Assembly: GCA_041395105.1 (NCBI GenBank)
Contig: JAWLBB010000001.1
Location: forward strand, 1,267,501-1,331,500
DNA length: 64,000 bases
Source of the DNA: Opitutaceae bacterium
GTDB taxonomy: Bacteria; Verrucomicrobiota; Verrucomicrobiia; Opitutales; Opitutaceae
Reading direction: 5' to 3'
Positions 8,844 through 17,030 of the stretch are shown here, in pieces. The translations under genes were made by a program, and so were the position numbers. The notes beneath the pieces were generated by a model. The model did not search any database. It saw only the letters and a list, made by a program, of their open reading frames with translations, and was not told the origin of the DNA. The stretch's first letter is position 1. The number at the start of each line of letters is the position of its first letter.

Positions 8844-10211
8844 ATGAGCGAGGCCACCCTTGCAACCGGTCTCTCCGACCGCCGCCGCCGTCCGGTCTCC
8901 TTTGAAAAGAAGGTCTGGCGCATCGGTCTGCTCTGCGGACTTCCCGGAGTGGTGGCTGTCCTCATCCTCCTGCAGACCGGAGGTTTTTCCGGGAAGACGG
9001 TCTTCACCGTAATCTTTCTCATGACCGTCGCCTGGCTGGGGTCTGTCTACCTGCTCTTCAAGAGAGTGGTGCGGCCGATCCAGACAGCCGCCAATATGCT
9101 TTCGGCCATGCGGGAGGGGGATTTCTCCATGCAGGCCGGATCGGTCGATGAGGAGGACGCTCTTGGCCAGTTGATGGGCGAGATCAATTCCATCTCGAAC
9201 CTGATGCGTGATCAGCGGCTGGGGGCGGTCGAGGCCGGTGCCCTGCTCAACAAGGTGGTTGAGGAAATCGATGTGGCCTTCTTCACTTTCGACCCGCAGG
9301 AGCGACTGAAATCGATCAATCCGGCGGGCGAGAAACTCCTGCTCAAGTCTGCCTCCCAGGTCGTCGGGATGAGTGCGACGGAACTTGGGCTCGAAGCGCT
9401 CCTGCATGGAGATATCCGGCGGCCGATCGAATTCGCCTTCCCGGCGCGATTCAGCCGCTGGGGCTTCAGTCGGGGCGGCTATCGGGATCATGGCATCCCG
9501 CAGACCCTGCTCCTGGTTGCCGATCTGAGCCAACCCTTGAGGGAGGAGGAAAGGATGGCCTGGAAGCGCCTCATCCGCGTCCTCGGGCATGAACTGAACA
9601 ATTCTCTCGCTCCGATCAAGTCGCTTTCCACCACCCTGGCCGGAATCGCCCGGATGGACCCATTGCCTGAGGATTGGCGGACGGACATGGCGGAGGGACT
9701 CGAAGTGATCAGCGGGCGTTCGGAAAAGCTCAGTCGGTTCATGGAGGGTTATTCGCGAATCGCCCGACTGCCCCCGCCCAATCGCGAACGCCTCGTGGTC
9801 GGAGACTTTCTCCGACGGCTGGCCGCTCTGGAGACGCGGGCTCCGGTTGCCATCGTGGCCGGTCCCGATTGCGCGATAGAGGCGGACGCCGGCCAGCTGG
9901 AACAGTTGGTCATCAATCTGCTCAAGAATGCGGTTGAAGCCGTCTCGGAGACCAATGAAGGCGGTATCCGGATGGGCTGGACGGCGGACCGGGATGCCGT
10001 CGAAATCTGGATTGAGGATGATGGACCGGGAATTGCCAATCCCAGCAATCTCTTTACGCCGTTCTACAGCACGAAGAAAGGGGGGTCGGGAATCGGGCTT
10101 GCGCTGTCACGCCAGATTGCCGATGCCCACGACGGCACCCTCACCATCGCCAACCGGCAAGACGCGCGGGGTTGCCTGGCCCGCCTTCGCCTTCCCGTCC
10201 GGGCGGTCTGA
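8844..10211 (+). CDS. Membrane sensor histidine kinase (NtrY-like)
   Basis: 455 residues. Two membrane segments lie near residues 25-80, with little periplasmic sequence between them, followed by a HAMP-like linker (FKRVVRPIQTAANMLSAMRE) and a PAS-like domain. The phosphoacceptor box is GHELNNSLAPIKSL with His near 249. The ATPase domain has the N box NLLKNAVEAV, G1 EDDGPGI and G2 GGSGIGLALS. The ATG at 8844 is preferred. An ATG overlapping the regulator stop (8727) is in frame, but the intervening DNA contains two dispersed repeats. With so little outside the membrane it may sense a membrane-embedded or cytoplasmic cue. Confidence 0.92.
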   Translation: MSEATLATGLSDRRRRPVSFEKKVWRIGLLCGLPGVVAVLILLQTGGFSGKTVFTVIFLMTVAWLGSVYLLFKRVVRPIQTAANMLSAMREGDFSMQAGSVDEEDALGQLMGEINSISNLMRDQRLGAVEAGALLNKVVEEIDVAFFTFDPQERLKSINPAGEKLLLKSASQVVGMSATELGLEALLHGDIRRPIEFAFPARFSRWGFSRGGYRDHGIPQTLLLVADLSQPLREEERMAWKRLIRVLGHELNNSLAPIKSLSTTLAGIARMDPLPEDWRTDMAEGLEVISGRSEKLSRFMEGYSRIARLPPPNRERLVVGDFLRRLAALETRAPVAIVAGPDCAIEADAGQLEQLVINLLKNAVEAVSETNEGGIRMGWTADRDAVEIWIEDDGPGIANPSNLFTPFYSTKKGGSGIGLALSRQIADAHDGTLTIANRQDARGCLARLRLPVRAV

Positions 10212-10226
10212 AGGCAGGTTGCGAAA

Positions 10227-10246
10227 CTGTCCCGATTTTGGGACGG
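10227..10246. promoter_or_regulatory. Operator dyad 1 for the sigma-54 regulator
   Basis: Imperfect palindrome CTGTC-N10-GACGG with an inner GTCCC/GGGAC pair. It begins 15 nt after the kinase stop and resembles dyad 2. Position upstream of a possible -24/-12 promoter, next to the gene for a Fis-HTH activator, fits an enhancer site. Confidence 0.6.
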
Positions 10247-10249
10247 AAT

Positions 10250-10269
10250 CTGTCCGGATTTCGAGACAG
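10250..10269. promoter_or_regulatory. Operator dyad 2 for the sigma-54 regulator
   Basis: Perfect 5-bp arms, CTGTC-N10-GACAG, with the same CTGTCC.GATTT.G.GAC.G pattern as dyad 1. It begins 23 bp after the start of dyad 1, about two helical turns, so two dimers could bind on the same face of the DNA. Confidence 0.62.
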
Positions 10270-10353
10270 TCGGGGGATGGGGGCGGATGCCGAGAGAGCG
10301 GTCGGAATTTTAAATATCAGCAGATCAAAGGATTGGGGGATCGGGTGTCGATC

Positions 10354-10369
10354 TGGTACGATCTCTGGT
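10354..10369 (+). promoter_or_regulatory. Possible sigma-54 (-24/-12) promoter
   Basis: TGGTACG, four bases, then CTGGT. This keeps GG-N10-GG, close to the sigma-54 pattern TGGCACG-N4-TTGCW, but the normally invariant C of the -12 GC is a G. It lies ~85-110 bp downstream of the dyads, a normal enhancer distance, and upstream of the peptide and ABC genes. Confidence 0.4.
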
Positions 10370-10514
10370 TAAGAAGAGTCAGTCGAGGGCGGACGACCGT
10401 CCCTCAATCAAGCTGATCATGAATGCTTCCGCCAACTGTCTCTTCGTCCCACCTGCCCTCACCCGGGTATCACTGTTCGGTTCGATGGCCCCGCACCTGC
10501 CGAGGGAGGTGATC

Positions 10515-10613
10515 GTGAATGATGCCGGAACGGTGGAGTCAAACCGGTCCGAAGAAGCAGCGGAAACCGAATCGGTCGAAGACTGTGAGTATTCCGTGTG
10601 GGACTGCTTCTGA
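10515..10613 (+). CDS. Candidate 32-residue Cys-containing peptide
   Basis: Unrecognised and unproven. A GTG at 10515 is preceded by GGGAGGTGATC (10504-10514), a nearly complete anti-16S match with 5 nt between GGAGG and the start. The product would be 32 residues: an acidic N-terminal part rich in Glu and Ser, then VEDCEYSVWDCF, with two cysteines and three aromatic residues at the very end. That shape resembles a leader-plus-core peptide precursor, but no modification enzyme is nearby. The same ribosome binding site could serve an ATG at 10519 in another frame (33 residues, basic, ending 10620). Location between a two-component system and a MacB-type exporter makes a secreted or sensed peptide an attractive inference. 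Confidence 0.4.
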   Translation: MNDAGTVESNRSEEAAETESVEDCEYSVWDCF

Positions 10614-10799
10614 ACCGTGATTGAACAATTGAGCCCATTTCAAACCGGGGACGGTTCGCGCTTCGACTTTACGTCGGAGCGGACGAAAACTGCAGCTCCT
10701 TTGAGCTACGCCAGGAATAGGGGTCGACCCGACGGACCAGTCTGCTTGAATTCCGGTTCAACGAAGCGGACTTTCCCTACTTCCCGGAATGCAGATCCC

Positions 10800-11507
10800 A
10801 TGAACAACGGTCCCTCTCCCCTGATTCGTCTCGAAGGCATCACCAAGGTTTTTGCGGTTGATTCGATCGAGACCCACGCCCTTTCCGGTATCCATCTGGA
10901 GGTGACAGACGGGGAGTTTCTCGCCATTGCCGGACCGTCGGGATGCGGCAAATCCACTCTCCTCGCCATCATCGGCCTCCTCGATTCGCCAAGCGCGGGG
11001 CGTTATCTGCTCAATGGGGACGATGTCTCCAACCTGAGCCTTGAACGGCGGGCCGGTATCCGCAATCGCGACGTCGGTTTCATCTTCCAGAGCTTCAACC
11101 TCATCGGTGACCTCTCGGTTTTCGAGAACGTTGAATTGCCGCTCATCTACCGCGGGATCAAGCCGGCGGAGCGGAGGGCGCGGGCCCTGGATGCGCTCGA
11201 CCGGGTCCAGATGAGCCATCGCAAGAAGCACCTGCCCAGCCAGCTGTCCGGCGGACAACAACAGCGGGTGGCCGTGGCCCGCGCCCTGGCCGGCGACCCC
11301 CAGATCCTCCTGGCCGATGAGCCCACCGGCAATCTCGATTCGAAGAATGGCGACATCGTGATGGATCTGCTCCGGAAACTCAATGAGGATGGATCAACCA
11401 TCTGCATGGTCACTCACGACGAACGGTATTCCCGTCTGGCCCGCCGGATCGTTCATCTTTTTGACGGGAAAATCGTCGATGAAACCCTGGGAGGAGGCCC
11501 GCGTTGA
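10800..11507 (+). CDS. MacB/LolD-type ABC transporter ATPase
   Basis: 235-residue ATP-binding subunit of a MacB/LolD-family (FtsX-coupled) transporter, which uses ATP for mechanical work on periplasmic or envelope substrates. Walker A is GPSGCGKST near 43, the Q-loop region FIFQSFNLIGDLSVFENVEL is typical of this family, the signature is LSGGQQQR and Walker B is ILLADEPTGNLDS. The ATG at 10800 matches the usual N-terminus (PLIRLEGITKVF); upstream codons in the same frame look non-coding. No clear Shine-Dalgarno precedes it. It is coupled to the permease by a 4-nt overlap. Confidence 0.93.
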   Translation: MNNGPSPLIRLEGITKVFAVDSIETHALSGIHLEVTDGEFLAIAGPSGCGKSTLLAIIGLLDSPSAGRYLLNGDDVSNLSLERRAGIRNRDVGFIFQSFNLIGDLSVFENVELPLIYRGIKPAERRARALDALDRVQMSHRKKHLPSQLSGGQQQRVAVARALAGDPQILLADEPTGNLDSKNGDIVMDLLRKLNEDGSTICMVTHDERYSRLARRIVHLFDGKIVDETLGGGPR

Positions 11508-13966
11508 CCGCCATCTTTGAGAACCTCCGCCAGGACCTGCAGTTCGGCTTCCGAATGATGGCCCGGCAGCCCGGCTTCACCGCCATGGCGGTCCTCGCCC
11601 TGGTCATCGGCATCGGTTTTGTCACCGCGCAGTTCATCGTCTTGAACGGCTTCTTTCTGCGGCCGTTGCCGTTTGATGAAAGCGACCGACTCCTCGCGGT
11701 GTCTCCGGCCGGAGGCAGCGACCTGGCACATCGGAACAATACGGAGTTGTTCGATCTGGATTCGTTTCTCCGGTTCCGGGAGAAGCAGACGGCGTTTGAG
11801 GGAATGATCGGCGGTTCTCTCGGAACCATCAATGTGAGCGACGGCACCTTTGCCCAGCGTTATGACGGGTCGTTCATCACCCACAATTTCGATGAAATTC
11901 TCAGGATCGGACCCGCTCTCGGTCGGGCCTTTGACGAAGCCGATGCCCGGTCCGGCGCCGAGCCGGTCATTCTGATCAGCCATGCTGCCTGGATTCGCGA
12001 TTTTTCGGGCGATCCGGGGATCGTGGATCGTCCGGTCGTGATCAACAGCCGCCCCGGGCGAATCATCGGAGTGATGCCGGCCGGCTTCCATTTCCCGGAA
12101 AAGGAGGATGTCTGGATGGTCCTCACGGAAGATGCGCGGGCCTCGGACGCGAAGGGCCAACCAATGGTCAAGGCAATCGGGCGTCTTCGGGACGGCGTGT
12201 CCATGGATCAGGCCCAGGTAGACGTTGACGCAGCCTTCGTTTCGATGGCCGACAGTCTGCCGGATTACCTGGGTGAGGTGGATCACCTGGATCTGGAGTC
12301 TATTCAGGCTTCGATCATTGGAGCGACAACGGTGAAGACCCTCTGGGTCATGATGCTTGCGGTCGTCTTTATTCTGCTGATCGCCTGCGCCAACGTGGCC
12401 AACCTTCTGCTCGCCCGGTCGGCCGCCCGGGGCCGGGAACTGGCCATCCGCAGTGCCCTTGGAGCCACCCGCCGGCGGATCATCCTGCAGATGCTCAGTG
12501 AAAGCCTGGTGCTTTGCCTGCTCGGGGCTGCCGGTGGCGTCATTTTCTCGGTCTGGACCGTCGATTGGCTGGCGGGACTCATCCGAACCGCGCAATTGCC
12601 TTATTGGATCGACTTGTCCTTCGACGGGCGGATCCTCTTCTTCGTCTGTCTCGTGACGGTCGCCAGCGCCCTGATCTCCGGCTTTGTGCCGGCCTGGAAG
12701 GCGTCCAGTCTTGATGTGAATCTGATGCTCAAGGATGGTGGTCGGTCCATCTCCGGCCTTCATCTCGGGGTCTTCACCAAGTGTCTGATCATCGTGCAGG
12801 TCAGCCTGTCCTTCGCCCTCCTCATTCTGGCGGGACTCATGCTCCAGTCCGTCAATGTCCAGGCGAGGGCAGACCTGCCCTTCAAGCCCGGCGATGTTCT
12901 GGCCGCCCGTTTCGGACTCTTTGTCGGTGAGTATCCGAAAGATGAGGACGTCATTCGGTTCGCGGACAAACTGAGTGACCGCCTGTCGAATTACCGTGGA
13001 ATCGCTGGAGCCTCCGTCACCACCCGCCAGGAATTCTCGCCGAGCCCGGAATGGCTTTTCCGCACCACCTCCATGGCGGATGATGATGAGGATTTCCCGG
13101 CCCGGGCGGACGCGATCCTCCCCGGATATTTCGGGGCGATCGGGACGGAGTTGGTGGCGGGGCGTGACTTTTCCGCCGAGGATACCGCGGCCTCCGAGGC
13201 GGTTGCCATCGTCAACGAATCATTCGCCCGGCTTCATTGGGCGGAAGGCCCGGTCCTCGGGCGACTGGTCGGAGTCAAACGGGAGGACGGCGAGGAGCAT
13301 GTCTGGGCCAAGGTTGTCGGAGTGGCTCCCGATCTGCAGATGGAAGGGTTTCAGGCCGGGACCGGCGCCGGGGCGGGGACCGGGGCGGGTCTTTATCTGC
13401 CGCTGTCCCAGAAGCCCAGCCGCTTCATGACGGTGGTTCTTCGCGGCGGTTCAGGCATCGACTCCCGCTCCCTGGTTCCGATTCTTCAGCAGACTGTTCA
13501 TGTCCTGGATCCCAATCTGCCGCTCTACTGGGTGAGGACACTTCAGGCATCCATTGACCTGAGTCTGACCGGGAACCGGATCATCACCACCATGTTCATC
13601 TGGTTCGGCCTGGCCGCCCTCTTCCTAGCCGCGATGGGCATCTTTGCCGTCGTCACCTTCTCCGTCAATCAGCGTCGGGTTGAGATCGGGATCCGGATGG
13701 CACTGGGTGCCCGGGTCTCCGACATCAAGGCGTTGGTGGTGCGTCAGGGGTTTGTCCAGCTCCTGGTCGGCCTGGGTCTGGGTTCCGTGGTTTCTGTTGC
13801 CCTGAGTTCGCTCCTGCGTTCTGCCTTGATTGGGATCCGATCGGACGATTCGGTCACCTACCTGCTCTCGATGGTCATTCTCACCCTGGTCTCCACCGCC
13901 GCCTGGATTCTTCCGGTTCGCAAAGCGGTCCGGGTCGATCCCATGATCGCCCTGCGCGATGAATAA
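11504..13966 (+). CDS. ADOP-type duplicated FtsX/MacB permease
   Basis: 820 residues with the build of acidobacterial-duplicated-orphan-permease-like proteins: an N-terminal membrane helix (FTAMAVLALVIGIGFVTAQF), a large periplasmic MacB-type domain, a first FtsX domain (~280-440), a second periplasmic domain and a final FtsX domain (VEIGIRMALGARVSDIKALV near 730). It would work with the ATPase just upstream, either exporting a peptide or transmitting force across the envelope. The start is a TTG at 11504 inside the ATPase stop (TTGA), supported by GAGGAGG at 11491-11497. Confidence 0.9.
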   Translation: MTAIFENLRQDLQFGFRMMARQPGFTAMAVLALVIGIGFVTAQFIVLNGFFLRPLPFDESDRLLAVSPAGGSDLAHRNNTELFDLDSFLRFREKQTAFEGMIGGSLGTINVSDGTFAQRYDGSFITHNFDEILRIGPALGRAFDEADARSGAEPVILISHAAWIRDFSGDPGIVDRPVVINSRPGRIIGVMPAGFHFPEKEDVWMVLTEDARASDAKGQPMVKAIGRLRDGVSMDQAQVDVDAAFVSMADSLPDYLGEVDHLDLESIQASIIGATTVKTLWVMMLAVVFILLIACANVANLLLARSAARGRELAIRSALGATRRRIILQMLSESLVLCLLGAAGGVIFSVWTVDWLAGLIRTAQLPYWIDLSFDGRILFFVCLVTVASALISGFVPAWKASSLDVNLMLKDGGRSISGLHLGVFTKCLIIVQVSLSFALLILAGLMLQSVNVQARADLPFKPGDVLAARFGLFVGEYPKDEDVIRFADKLSDRLSNYRGIAGASVTTRQEFSPSPEWLFRTTSMADDDEDFPARADAILPGYFGAIGTELVAGRDFSAEDTAASEAVAIVNESFARLHWAEGPVLGRLVGVKREDGEEHVWAKVVGVAPDLQMEGFQAGTGAGAGTGAGLYLPLSQKPSRFMTVVLRGGSGIDSRSLVPILQQTVHVLDPNLPLYWVRTLQASIDLSLTGNRIITTMFIWFGLAALFLAAMGIFAVVTFSVNQRRVEIGIRMALGARVSDIKALVVRQGFVQLLVGLGLGSVVSVALSSLLRSALIGIRSDDSVTYLLSMVILTLVSTAAWILPVRKAVRVDPMIALRDE

Positions 13967-14026
13967 CGGTAGCCGCGGTGCCGGATTCGAGGTCTCCGCG
14001 GGCCGGAAGACGCGGTTGCCGGGATC

Positions 14027-14045
14027 CCCGGGAAACCATCCCGGG
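14027..14045 (+). terminator. Possible hairpin after the permease gene
   Basis: Perfect 7-bp arms CCCGGGA/TCCCGGG around a 5-nt loop, ~60 nt after the permease stop. There is no proper T-tract (only TCTTTCGGTGTTTTT), so termination is uncertain. Confidence 0.35.
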
Positions 14046-14114
14046 AGGTCTTTCGGTGTTTTTCCCGCGAAATTTGCATTGATTCCCCCCGGGGATGGGG
14101 TAAGACGGAGCCCT

Positions 14115-14399
14115 ATGCCTAAGTCATCCTCTGCAAAACCTGCCAAGAAAAAGGCCAATGCCGCCTTTATGAAACCCGTTACCCCGGACGATAAGCTCGC
14201 TGCCATTGTTGGAAGCAAGCCGCTGCCTCGCACGGAGCTGACCAAGAAACTCTGGGATTATATCAAGAAGAACAACCTTCAGAATCCCAAGAAGAAGACC
14301 GAGATTGTCGCCGACGCGGCCCTCAAGGCTGTCTTCAACGGGAAGAAGTCGGTCACCATGTTCGAGATGACCAAACTGGTCTCCGGTCACGTCAGCTGA
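14115..14399 (+). CDS. Stand-alone SWIB/MDM2 domain protein
   Basis: 94 residues: a Lys/Ala-rich basic N-terminus (SSSAKPAKKKANAAF) followed by a complete SWIB domain (PLPRTELTKKLWDYIKKNNL, then KKKTEIVADAAL). Small SWIB proteins are known from Chlamydiae and Verrucomicrobia and are presumed to bind nucleoid DNA or chromatin-like complexes; the bacterial role is not established. The ATG at 14115 has GGAG at 14107-14110. A strong terminator follows, so the gene is probably monocistronic. Confidence 0.92.
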   Translation: MPKSSSAKPAKKKANAAFMKPVTPDDKLAAIVGSKPLPRTELTKKLWDYIKKNNLQNPKKKTEIVADAALKAVFNGKKSVTMFEMTKLVSGHVS

Positions 14400-14423
14400 T
14401 CCTTTTCCCAGATGGACTTTTTG

Positions 14424-14453
14424 AGCCCGCCGGTTTTCGGCGGGCTTTTTTTT
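14424..14453 (+). terminator. Intrinsic terminator after the SWIB gene
   Basis: A 9-bp GC-rich stem (14424-14432 with 14438-14446), loop GTTTT, then an uninterrupted run of T to 14453. It ends only 8 nt before the next ATG. Confidence 0.93.
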
Positions 14454-14461
14454 GCCCTGCC

Positions 14462-15349
14462 ATGAGCCGTCTGTCCGGAGTTATCTGTACTTTGGCTTTT
14501 GTCCTGGCCGCGGCTGCGGGCGAGGATCGCAGCGCGGATCATCCGCCCTGGACCGGAGACTGGCCGGCGGCGGTCGCGGCGGCGCGGCGTCAGGTATCTG
14601 TGGATACGGATGATTCCGGCGCGTGGCTCTCGCTCGGGCGGGTCCTCTTCGAGCAGGGCCGGCCGGAGGACCTGGACGAGGCGCTTTCCTGCCTGGAGCG
14701 GGCGGTCGAGTTGGAACCGGAACTCGCCGCCGCCTGGTTCTGGCTCGGACGGGCCGGAGGTCAGGCGGCGGGGGGCGGTGGAGTGCTCAACCGGATACGG
14801 CTGGCCGGAAAGGCCAGGGCCGCCTTCACCCGCGCGGCGGAACTTGAGCCCGACAGCTTCCAGTTCGTCTATGCGCTGGTACAATTCCACCTCCAGGCGC
14901 CGGCCATGGTGGGAGGCGATCGCCAGAAAGCCGCGGCACTGGCCGCGGGATTCAATCCCGGCCGGCCCGAGGAACGAGCTTTGCTCGTGGCGGCCGTGCG
15001 CCTGGCCGGCCGGGATTTCCCGGGACCGCTTGAGCAGCTCGATCAGGTCGGTCCCTTTGCCGATCGGTTGGTCGCGGAGACATGGCTGGTCCTCGCCGGT
15101 CAGCTCGGGACGGCGCTTCTCGATCGGGGTCGTTGGCTGGAGGCGGCCGAGGTCTGCCAGCGGGTAACCGGGCGGTCACCCGAAACCGCCTCCGGCTGGC
15201 TGGGCCTCGGGCGGGCCCTGGCCGGGCTGGACCACGCTGCGGAAGCCGAAGCCGCCTGTCGGCAATGCCTCGCTCTGGCCCCCGACGGCCCGCTGGCCGA
15301 CGCAGCCAATGCCGTTCTCGCCGGATTGCGGGTCGAAGTCGGTGAGTGA
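14462..15349 (+). CDS. Exported TPR-repeat protein
   Basis: 295 residues. An N-terminal signal-like segment (SGVICTLAFVLAAAAG) suggests export to the periplasm. Several tetratricopeptide units follow, for example AWLSLGRVLFEQGRPEDLDE with the next AVELEPELAAAWFWLGRAGG, and at the end GWLGLGRALAGLDHAAEAEA. TPRs bind partner proteins; no catalytic domain is fused. The ATG lies 8 nt after the T-tract of the SWIB terminator, so its expression must come from read-through or a promoter overlapping that terminator. Confidence 0.78.
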   Translation: MSRLSGVICTLAFVLAAAAGEDRSADHPPWTGDWPAAVAAARRQVSVDTDDSGAWLSLGRVLFEQGRPEDLDEALSCLERAVELEPELAAAWFWLGRAGGQAAGGGGVLNRIRLAGKARAAFTRAAELEPDSFQFVYALVQFHLQAPAMVGGDRQKAAALAAGFNPGRPEERALLVAAVRLAGRDFPGPLEQLDQVGPFADRLVAETWLVLAGQLGTALLDRGRWLEAAEVCQRVTGRSPETASGWLGLGRALAGLDHAAEAEAACRQCLALAPDGPLADAANAVLAGLRVEVGE

Positions 15350-15449
15350 CCGATCGGAATGGAATGCGGCACTTCCGTTCTTCGCCCGTCCCGGTCACGC
15401 AGGTCTGGGCCGAGGCGCAACGCACGCTCGGGGAGGCGGCCGCCCCACA

Positions 15450-17030
15450 CTAGAAGGTTCCGGCCCCCAGGGCTTCCTGGAATCGGTAGAGGGCGGTTTT
15501 CCAGAACCGGGTCACCCCGCCGATGGCCCAGATGTCGTAGTCGACCGTCGAAGGTTGTCCTGCATTGGTCCATCGACCGGCAAACCATCGACGGAATTCG
15601 TCGAGGGCGGGTCCCGGATTTTCGAGCAGGAGATCCGATTCGAGATTGAGATCGCCGAGATTGCGCCGGGTCCAGTTGGCGGAACCAAGCAGAAGGACCG
15701 GAGGACGACCGTCCGCTGGGATCACCGCCATGGCCTTGGGGTGAAACTGCTCGCCCCTCGTATCCGCCCAACGGATCTCAATCGGGTGGTCCCGGCCCAG
15801 CCTCATCAGCTCGGCCGCGACCGGACGATTGGGGATGCCGTTCTTTTCCCGCCCGAAGGCGTCGCGGTTGGCATCGAGTATCAAAAATATGGAGACATCT
15901 CTCCGGACGGCCGCCTTGAGCGCGTCGATCACCATCCGGTCGGAAAGGTAGAACATCGCGATTTCGATGCGGTCGCCGCTCCCGGCTCGCTCCAGCTGAT
16001 CGACGACCGCTTCGCGAATCCGGCTCTCGGTCAGCCAGGTGGCCCGGGCTGTCGCCTCGTCGACCAGATAGTCGTCCCAGTCCATCAGGGTCCGTTTGAG
16101 GATCGCCGCCACCGTCGCATCCAGTCGTCCGGGTTCGTCCTCCAGCACGGTGCCCTCCCGGGCCGACCATCGGATGACCGAAAGCTCCGTTCCGAGCGCG
16201 GCCTGGGCAACCGGACCGGTCAATTGCACCGCCAGGTTGGAGTGGGCGGCACTCCCGTTGGCCGGATTCAGGCTTCCGGCGGTCAGTTCAATCCCTCTCT
16301 CAGCTGAACGTGTGACCAGGATCTTGCGGTGATTGGCCTTGAAGTAAAGAAGGTGTCCCATCTGGCGCAGGGAAATGGGGCCGAGATCGGGGTCGAAGGG
16401 ATTGCCAATCCAGCGACGATCGAGAAGCCCGGTCGGAGTGAGCAGGGTCGAGAGGATCGGTCCGTAAAACCGGGCCGGTCTGGCGTAGAGAAAATTCGAA
16501 TCGGCCAATCGGGTGAGGTCGGTGAAAACGACCGGGATGCCCGCTTCGGCCATCATGGCAAAGAATTCCGGCTCATCGTTGCCGTAGATGCGGTTGATCG
16601 GATCGGTCAGGACGACGATGGGCAGATCCGGATCCTCCAGCTTGCGCGCGATCAGAGCCGCCGCCAGCTCTTCGGCGAGATCACGGTGGTTTCCCCGGAC
16701 GGCGCCTTCCCAGGGATTCCAGAGAAAGAAATCGGCGCAGATGAAGTCATCGGCCCGGGCGATCTGGTCGAGCAACGCATCAAAGATGGCATGGTCGAGG
16801 ACCGATCCTTCCGCATCAGGCGGGTGGCTGGTCGAATCGATGAGGAGGTGGATCCGATCAGGCGGGCAGGGAAAGGATTCGGATCGGACGGCAAATCCCG
16901 CCGTCGGGGGGGTGGGGCCGGGTAGCAGATAGGGAAGGACGATCAGAAGAAGGAAAGCCGCTCCGATTCCGAAACGGAGCCTGCGTTTCCACCTGGGGAG
17001 CCCACCTTGTTGTTCTGTTTTCCGCGTCAT
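15450..17030 (-). CDS. Membrane-anchored phospholipase D-like protein
   Basis: 526 residues with two PLD (HKD) catalytic motifs. The first is KANHRKILVTRSAERGIELT followed by GSLNPAN; the second is FHPKAMAVIPADGRPPVLLL followed by GSANWTRRNL. Two motifs in one chain make a complete active site, as in cardiolipin-synthase-like and nuclease-type PLDs. An N-terminal hydrophobic helix (FGIGAAFLLLIVLPYLLPG) suggests periplasmic membrane anchoring, which favours a phospholipid substrate over DNA. It is third in an operon; its ATG overlaps the methyltransferase stop (ATGA). Confidence 0.85.
   Translation of the reverse strand: MTRKTEQQGGLPRWKRRLRFGIGAAFLLLIVLPYLLPGPTPPTAGFAVRSESFPCPPDRIHLLIDSTSHPPDAEGSVLDHAIFDALLDQIARADDFICADFFLWNPWEGAVRGNHRDLAEELAAALIARKLEDPDLPIVVLTDPINRIYGNDEPEFFAMMAEAGIPVVFTDLTRLADSNFLYARPARFYGPILSTLLTPTGLLDRRWIGNPFDPDLGPISLRQMGHLLYFKANHRKILVTRSAERGIELTAGSLNPANGSAAHSNLAVQLTGPVAQAALGTELSVIRWSAREGTVLEDEPGRLDATVAAILKRTLMDWDDYLVDEATARATWLTESRIREAVVDQLERAGSGDRIEIAMFYLSDRMVIDALKAAVRRDVSIFLILDANRDAFGREKNGIPNRPVAAELMRLGRDHPIEIRWADTRGEQFHPKAMAVIPADGRPPVLLLGSANWTRRNLGDLNLESDLLLENPGPALDEFRRWFAGRWTNAGQPSTVDYDIWAIGGVTRFWKTALYRFQEALGAGTF

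Larger units (their letters stand above)
10212..10514. other. Regulatory intergenic region, no confident gene
   Basis: About 300 bp between the kinase and the possible peptide gene. It holds two tandem operator dyads (10227-10269), an AT-rich patch near 10310-10325 and a possible -24/-12 promoter (10354-10369). The possible peptide frame can be read upstream to an ATG at 10419, but that ATG has no ribosome binding site. Confidence 0.6.

Noticed and set aside
10617..10799. Extended N-terminus of the MacB-type ATPase from 10617.
   Set aside because: The added residues do not resemble any ABC ATPase; the ATG at 10800 gives the normal family N-terminus.
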